Part shown: piece after piece, positions 59,701 through 64,000 of the stretch
How the letters are laid out: each line of letters opens with the position of its first letter
How positions within the stretch are numbered: position 1 is the stretch's first letter
Notes under the pieces: model-generated
Databases searched by the model: none
What the model was told of the DNA's origin: nothing
The model's input: the letters and a program-made list of their open reading frames with translations, nothing else
DNA from: Hydrogenophaga aromaticivorans
Lineage (GTDB): Bacteria; Pseudomonadota; Gammaproteobacteria; Burkholderiales; Burkholderiaceae_C
Length of the DNA stretch: 64,000 bases
Reading direction: 5' to 3'
Assembly: GCF_013387465.1 (NCBI RefSeq)
Contig: NZ_VYGV01000012.1
Coordinates: 1 to 64,000, forward strand
Made by a program: the position numbers and the translations under genes

Positions 59701-60519
59701 ATGAAGACCATGAACGTCAACAAACGCAACAACGTCAACACCTTGGGAGACAGTGGGCCCACGATTTTATTTGCCCATGGGCTTGGCTGTAGCCAATCCA
59801 TTTGGAGCCGCATCACACCCGCTTTCGCTGGCACACATCGCCAAGTCTTGTTTGACTATGTTGGAAGCGGCAAGTCGCAGCTATCGGCCTTTAGCGCCGT
59901 TCGTTACAGCAGCTTGGCCGGCTATGCGCAAGACGTTCTGGACGTGTGCGAAGCGCAAGGGCTGCAGAGCGGCGTCACATTCGTGGGCCACTCTGCCAGT
60001 TGCAACGTCGGACTGTTGGCTTCGATTGCACGCCCTAACTTGTTTGATCGCCTGATATTGGTGGGGCCCTCGCCCTGCTTTTTGAACTATCCGCCTGAGT
60101 ATGCCGGAGGCTTCGAGCGTGCCGACATCCAAGGTCTGTTGTCGCTCATGGACCAGAATTACATCGGCTGGGCCAATTACCTATCGTCCGTGGTGGTGGG
60201 TGCCGCGCAGTGCGAAGCGTTGGCTGGTGAGCTTTCCGACAGTTTTTGCTCCACCAACCCGGTCGCGATGCGGGTATTTGCGCAAACCACCTTTTTTGCT
60301 GACAACCGGGCCGACCTGCCCCAGGTGTCTCGCCCTTGCCTCATACTTCAACACCAAGAAGACAGCCTGGTTCCCCTTGCGGTGGGTGAGTATCTGAACC
60401 AGCAACTGAAGGGCAGCACCTTGGAGGTCATGGACGTGGCGGGTCACGCCGCCCACATGAGTCACCCCGCGCTGGTGATCGATGCCATGCAGCGCTACAT
60501 GGCCAAAGAGCATGCTTGA
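59701..60519 (+). CDS. RsbQ-like alpha/beta hydrolase
   Basis: 272 residues. The sequence NNVNTLGDSGPTILFAHGLGCSQSIW is typical of the RsbQ/KAI2/D14 group (oxyanion HG loop). The nucleophile elbow is GHSAS at 96-100 (Ser98), the acid Asp lies in QEDSLVP (about 222), and His in GHAAHMSHP near 249. In Bacillus RsbQ works with the phosphatase RsbP; orphan bacterial homologues often sit next to PAS-GGDEF genes. Here no partner is adjacent: the gene is flanked by the IS fragment and repeat-laden non-coding DNA. Codon use (TTG, CAA, ATT) is less GC-rich than in the core, which fits horizontal transfer. Confidence 0.85.
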   Translation: MKTMNVNKRNNVNTLGDSGPTILFAHGLGCSQSIWSRITPAFAGTHRQVLFDYVGSGKSQLSAFSAVRYSSLAGYAQDVLDVCEAQGLQSGVTFVGHSASCNVGLLASIARPNLFDRLILVGPSPCFLNYPPEYAGGFERADIQGLLSLMDQNYIGWANYLSSVVVGAAQCEALAGELSDSFCSTNPVAMRVFAQTTFFADNRADLPQVSRPCLILQHQEDSLVPLAVGEYLNQQLKGSTLEVMDVAGHAAHMSHPALVIDAMQRYMAKEHA

Positions 60520-61114
60520 TGTTGATTGGGTCAAAATTCGGTTGGCGCGGACACCCAGTTCAGCCTCAAGCAGTCCGACGGCCCAGCAAGGTGAAGGGCC
60601 GTTGGTGGCCGGGACCGGATTTCGCAAAGGGTGGCAGCAAGGTGACGTTGGCCAGCATGGCCACCATGCAGAAGGTCAGCTTCTTGTAGCCGACACGATC
60701 TCACACTACCGGCCATGAACGACCCCTGGGACCACCAACTTGGGCGGCAGGGCAGGTTGGTTGCTGCCAGTGATCCAACACGCCTGAATTTCGGCCACCG
60801 TGGTCAGCTGTCATTCGAGGATAGAAGCGTCGAATGACCGCAGCACCTCCGTAACCGGTCACTCCATACAACCCTGTCTGGTCTCGCTCCGAGAACGACT
60901 CGTCGCCCCCGAGGTGAAAGGTCGTGCCCGACTCGTTGCGGACCGACTCCGGGCCAAGTTGGGCGCCTAAAACACAACGATCGAAACTCCCACCGCGACC
61001 ACGTCGCTGGAGAGGTAGCCGATATAGATCCAAAGCAAGTTCGCAACCAATATGCAGACCTTCAGGCGTGAGGCGCGAGGGTAACAACGCGGCATGCCTC
61101 TTACCTGCGATGCG
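60520..61114. other. Non-coding accessory region with rearranged repeat copy
   Basis: 595 bases between the hydrolase and the CBS gene, which converge. 60664-60751 is the rearranged partner of 58935-59033. Elsewhere short phrases such as GGTTGGTTGCTGCCAGTGA and GGAACACA-free GC-mixed DNA show no coding quality. No tRNA or terminator with a U-tract was found. Confidence 0.6.
60664..60751 (+). repeat. Composite repeat unit, rearranged right copy
   Basis: 60664-60715 is a direct partner of 58982-59033. Starting inside its end, 60709-60751 is the reverse complement of 58935-58977 (one mismatch in 43). The order and orientation of the two pieces therefore differ from the left copy, with a shared CCGGCCA at the joint. 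Confidence 0.75.
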
Positions 61115-61645
61115 TCACCCCACCGACCGGGCCCAGATGCCCTGGCTGGCAATCGGTGCGCCCGGCTGGCTGCGGGGTTCACCCGGTTCGCCCGTGTGGG
61201 CTTGCGAAGCGAGCTCCCGGTCCATGCCGCTGCGGATGATCCTGGCCAGTCCACCAACCTGATCTGCGCAGGCTTCGATCACATCGTCCAGCGAAATGAT
61301 GCCGCTGAGGCGGTCCGTACTGTCGGTCACCAGAAGTCGGCGAACGCCGCTGCCCTGCATTGCGGTCACCGCTTGGTCAAGGCTGGCGCTTTCGGCGATC
61401 AGCGTGAGGTCCACGTGGGCCAGATCACCCACTTCAGCATCCAGCTCCAGCGGCGTGCGGGCCAGTGCGTCGATGACCAGGTCGCGATCGGTCACGATGC
61501 CGCACACCTGTTCGCCTTGGGCATTGGCGCAGGTGACGACCAGCATGCCCACGTGGTGATCGCGCATCATGCGCGCCGCCTCGATGAGCGTGCGCTGCGC
61601 GTCGATGGTGACGACATCGCGTCGGCAGATGTGGCTGACTTGCAT
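61115..61645 (-). CDS. Twin CBS-domain protein
   Basis: 176 residues. Two CBS modules: residues 1-60 (VSHICRRDVVTIDAQRTLIEAARMMRDHHVGMLVVT, with GIVTDRDLVIDAL) and about 75-135 (DLTLIAESASLDQAVTAMQ, GVRRLLVTDSTDRLSGIISLDDVIEA). The second repeat is followed by a Gly/Pro/Ser-rich tail. Stand-alone twin CBS proteins sense adenosyl ligands (AMP, ATP, SAM) and can regulate partners. GC and codon use look like the core chromosome, unlike its neighbours, so it may be a chromosomal gene bracketed by acquired DNA. Confidence 0.88.
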   Translation of the reverse strand: MQVSHICRRDVVTIDAQRTLIEAARMMRDHHVGMLVVTCANAQGEQVCGIVTDRDLVIDALARTPLELDAEVGDLAHVDLTLIAESASLDQAVTAMQGSGVRRLLVTDSTDRLSGIISLDDVIEACADQVGGLARIIRSGMDRELASQAHTGEPGEPRSQPGAPIASQGIWARSVG

Positions 61646-61988
61646 GGAGTTCTCCTGAATGACCCGCTGACCGGAGTGATCGAACGGCTCATCCTGCTCC
61701 TTTCGAAGGGCCTGAAATTGCGTTCATTCTACAGTTGCCATTCGGACCGTCGCCGGACGCTGGGCACTTCGACTGCTTGGTACTAGTCAGCGTGAGTACA
61801 CCCGCCGCCAGCGACTGGCTCCAAACGCTGCACACCCGTCCTCCAGTCGGAGAGGTCGGTTCAAGGCTGGTTGCAGTCGGTCATGCCCATCTTGCGAGTG
61901 TCGGCTGTCGTTGCAAGCCGCCGGTCAGGGTTCAGTGCCGCATCTTGTCCCTTTGGCTCCTGATAGAGTGTGCCTCACAGGAGGAAAA
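61646..61988. other. Non-coding region between divergent CBS and Tudor-like genes
   Basis: 343 bases. It includes 61852-61883, a diverged copy of 59063-59093 (GGTCGGTTCAAGGCTGGTTGCAG against GGTCGGTTGAAGGCTGGGTGCAG). The last 15 bases hold the AGGAGG ribosome-binding site of the next gene. Nothing else was recognised. Confidence 0.6.
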
Positions 61989-62645
61989 ATGACCAAGTTC
62001 TATGACGCGAAGGTCGATCTCGTTCACCACAAGATCATCCCGGTTCAGATAGCTGCAGACTCCGAAGCCGAGGCCACCGCGCTCGCTACAAATGCAGCCA
62101 CCGCCAAAGAGCCTCAGTTTTCGCCAACAGGCAAGGTGGATCTCAAGCTTATAGGTGAAAGTGATATCAAGGTGGGCTCCCGAGTGGTCCACCGGATTTT
62201 CGGGGCTGGCGTCGTGCAGCAAATGGTCGCAAGTGGTCCCAACGGCGGGTTCATCTTCACGATCAAATTTGACAAGGGTGAACCGAAGAATATCCACGGC
62301 CCAGGCGCAGTGCTGCGTCCGGAAGAACTCGCGGATCATGATCCGAGCAGTTACCCTAACTACAAGGCTGCGTTACGCTGGGAGCGGACTGGGGACACAC
62401 TTGAGGTCGTTGGAACTGCGATAAACACAAGGGACCGCGTCGATCCGGCGCTGTTCGAGGTTCTCATGTGGTGCCGGGATAACGTCAAGGACGGTCACAA
62501 ATCTACCGTAGAAGTGAAGTACGGAGCGTTTATCGACGACGAAGCGACTGGCATCCATCATGTGCCTCACATGACATACACAGCGAAACTCACGTTCAAT
62601 TCAGAGGACTCGCTGATGCGCTTCTTCCTGATGTGGAAAGACTGA
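61989..62645 (+). CDS. Hypothetical protein with a UvrD-C-terminal-like Tudor motif
   Basis: 218 residues from ATG 61989, with a strong AGGAGG 6 bases upstream (CACAGGAGGAAAAATG). The N-terminal 55 residues resemble small beta-strand domains (KVDLVHHKIIPVQIAADSEAEA). At about 58-100, IKVGSRVVHRIFGAGVVQQM then FTIKFDKGEPKNI follows the pattern V-G-x-x-V-x-H-x-x-F-G-x-G-x-V of the C-terminal Tudor fold of UvrD/PcrA helicases, which binds RNA polymerase. The C-terminal 100 residues (VDPALFEVLMWCRDNV to SLMRFFLMWKD) are not recognised. It lacks any helicase domain. It is near a defence gene but with no operon partner on its strand. Confidence 0.7.
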   Translation: MTKFYDAKVDLVHHKIIPVQIAADSEAEATALATNAATAKEPQFSPTGKVDLKLIGESDIKVGSRVVHRIFGAGVVQQMVASGPNGGFIFTIKFDKGEPKNIHGPGAVLRPEELADHDPSSYPNYKAALRWERTGDTLEVVGTAINTRDRVDPALFEVLMWCRDNVKDGHKSTVEVKYGAFIDDEATGIHHVPHMTYTAKLTFNSEDSLMRFFLMWKD

Positions 62646-62674
62646 GTCGTCGACAACGGCCACAGCAAGATTCG

Positions 62675-63514
62675 CTAGTCGTCAGGCCCGGCCCAATCGT
62701 CTCCAGTCGATACCTTGAAAAGCCGTTTGAACATGTCGTGTTCCGCCAACACGAACTGTCCTAGCTCCTGCACATTCGCGAATGCTGAAAGAAACCCGCT
62801 TGATGCATGCGAGACAGCAATCAATATGTCGATGACCTGTTCGATAGTTGCCGCCCGGAACGCCTCGACAGACTCTTCCTTTCTGTGCACCGAGAAGAAG
62901 TAGCTCATTCCGTACACTGAGCCGTGAATGACTTCCGAAGACACAGCATAGATGCCACCATAAGCGCCCATCAACGCACCTCCCGACGCGCTGACGACTT
63001 TACCGATTTTGTTGATTCGGCTCACTGCATCCAAGGAAGTCCAAGATTCCTTGCCCTTCTCAGCGAAGTCAGGGAACAGCTTTGCAGCTTTGGCTTTCGG
63101 GTCCTGAACACCGAGCGCGATCATGAAGTCCCCGGTGCCGATGATGCGGTTGTGATGCTTCCATGCTGCGAAGTGCCTGTGCTCCAGAGCGCGCTGGGAA
63201 ACCTCGACAGGTTGCGTGACGAAGAATGCGGCGTTGATGAAGCCTTCGACCACTGAGCGAGCTATCGGGTATAGGTCGCGGACGACAATGCCCTCGCCCT
63301 CAGAGAGCTTCATGATGGTGTTCATCGACTGCCCCGCTCCCATTGCGACCGCCGCTGTGGCTCGTACTTGATCATCCGCCAGTGCACATTTCAGCTCAGT
63401 GTCTGCGTACTTAATTGGCCCCTCGGACATAAGGTGCAGCGCTATACGAAGTAGTTCCTGCTGCCCAGCGATGATCGTGCGAAGCTCCGTCAGTTGTTCG
63501 ACCTGCTTGTCCAT
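62675..63514 (-). CDS. Hypothetical protein, possibly DUF5677-like, coupled to an Abi_C gene
   Basis: 279 residues from ATG 63514 (MDKQVEQLTELRTII); longer in-frame starts overlap the upstream gene. Predicted mostly alpha-helical. Blocks YPIARSVVEGFINAAFFVTQP and SSEVIHGSVYG (E-x-x-x-x-x-x-x-x-x-x-x-x and S-x-x-x-H) resemble DUF5677/HEPN-like proteins where an R-x4-6-H pair is common, but a canonical R-x4-H is not visible here. No membrane segment is certain. Its start lies one base from the stop of the upstream Abi_C-type gene, so it is the second gene of that operon. Function unknown. Confidence 0.7.
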   Translation of the reverse strand: MDKQVEQLTELRTIIAGQQELLRIALHLMSEGPIKYADTELKCALADDQVRATAAVAMGAGQSMNTIMKLSEGEGIVVRDLYPIARSVVEGFINAAFFVTQPVEVSQRALEHRHFAAWKHHNRIIGTGDFMIALGVQDPKAKAAKLFPDFAEKGKESWTSLDAVSRINKIGKVVSASGGALMGAYGGIYAVSSEVIHGSVYGMSYFFSVHRKEESVEAFRAATIEQVIDILIAVSHASSGFLSAFANVQELGQFVLAEHDMFKRLFKVSTGDDWAGPDD

Positions 63515-63515
63515 G

Positions 63516-64000
63516 CTATCTCTCGTTCCGAGCTTCCCACGTAGACAGCACAAATTGCGTCAGCGCTCCTGAGAGGTTCACGGCCAGCTCCGCGTGTCGG
63601 GGCTGCGGCCTTGCAGCAACCTTCCCCTTGCCGTGTGCGTCGCTTAACCGGTTGCGCAGCGTGCCGAGGCCCTCCACTACCGCAGTACAGCCGCCGAGGA
63701 TCATCTTGAACACATCCTCCGTGTGCTGTGACGGAGCGATGTTCAGTTTCTCCGCCGTTTTGCGATAAAGCTTTGGGAGGTCGTCCTTATCGTCGTAGGC
63801 GACCTCTTCCTCGTCCAGGATGTGCTTGCAGACCGATTCCAAGAGCGTGCGAGCGGAAGTGATTGCCCCTTCGGGATCAGCTGTGCGACGCTCCAAGGCT
63901 TTCGCCCAGGCGGCGTGGACGTGCTCTGCGTCGAACTTCTCAAGCACGCCAGTAACGTTCTTGTCAGCTGGAGCGCGACCGTCCCTCTCAAGAAAGTCCA
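63516..64000 (-). CDS. Abortive-infection C-terminal domain protein (partial, continues past the right edge)
   Basis: The frame is open from the window edge to TAG at 63516-63518, giving 161 visible codons; the N-terminal part is missing. A GTG at 63947 is inside the frame and is not needed as a start. The visible sequence, DPEGAITSARTLLESVCKHILDE then DLPKLYRKTAEKLNIAPSQH, LGGCTAVVEGLGTLRNRLSDAHGKGK and HAELAVNLSGALTQF, matches the abortive-infection C-terminal family (Abi_C, HEPN-like with R-N-x-x-x-D-x-H). The R-N-x-x-x-x-A-H-G segment is a plausible RNase active site. It forms an operon with the gene at 62675. Confidence 0.8.
   Translation of the reverse strand, partial: DFLERDGRAPADKNVTGVLEKFDAEHVHAAWAKALERRTADPEGAITSARTLLESVCKHILDEEEVAYDDKDDLPKLYRKTAEKLNIAPSQHTEDVFKMILGGCTAVVEGLGTLRNRLSDAHGKGKVAARPQPRHAELAVNLSGALTQFVLSTWEARNER

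Overview
The window is GC-rich, gene-dense bacterial chromosome. Its gene families and order (argH next to an algZ/algR-type pair, ribF-ileS-lspA, ftsK-lolA-rarA, a liv-type ABC operon before lysS, class-typical GC-rich intergenic hairpin repeats) suggest a betaproteobacterium of the order Burkholderiales, most likely Comamonadaceae (Hydrogenophaga-like). This is an inference from protein families and repeat style; no 16S gene is present.

Region 1 to about 54.2 kb is core chromosome. From left to right: the N-terminus of a hemerythrin-like protein, an HDOD signalling protein, argH, a divergent AlgZ/AlgR-like two-component system, recJ with a conserved partner gene, the LolC/E-LolD exporter, a META-domain lipoprotein, tatD overlapping a DNA-deoxyinosine glycosylase-like gene, a spermidine-synthase-like gene, a GspE/PilB-type ATPase, an FNR-like regulator, two EamA exporters around an atypical SDR, a quinone oxidoreductase, a lytic transglycosylase, a class V aminotransferase, a Na/Pi symporter homologue, ribF-ileS-lspA, an HNH protein, two acyl-CoA dehydrogenases, yceH, purN, prfC, an rRNA m5C methyltransferase, a fatty-acid desaturase, rpmB-rpmG, trxB, a Crp-type regulator, ftsK, lolA, rarA, livHMGF, lysS, a metallophosphoesterase, a 7TMR-DISM protein with degenerate GGDEF, and rpoH. 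A perfect CIRCE operator (HrcA site) sits in front of rpoH.

Region 54.3 to 64 kb is an accessory, defence-like segment. It starts with what looks like a multi-repeat insertion-sequence end just outside the rpoH promoter. It carries a 1261-residue SIR2-domain protein resembling defence-associated sirtuins (DSR1 type), a truncated IS3-family orfA, an orphan RsbQ-like hydrolase, a twin-CBS protein, a small protein with a UvrD-C-terminal-like Tudor motif, and at the right edge a two-gene operon whose upstream member has an abortive-infection C-terminal domain. Long non-coding stretches between these genes hold shuffled, degenerate repeat copies.

The most unusual signal is not a protein. Five copies of a roughly 100-base element (5010-5111, 5164-5265, 11876-11971, 28923-29024, 29070-29171) share two conserved core blocks around an apical hairpin of variable sequence. 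The cores are enclosed by 24-27 bp outer arms whose sequence differs completely between copies but is self-complementary within each copy. Most mismatches in the arms are G-U pairs when read on one particular strand. This is the pattern expected of a structured RNA or a mobile hairpin element, and four of the five copies lie as head-to-head pairs between convergent genes.
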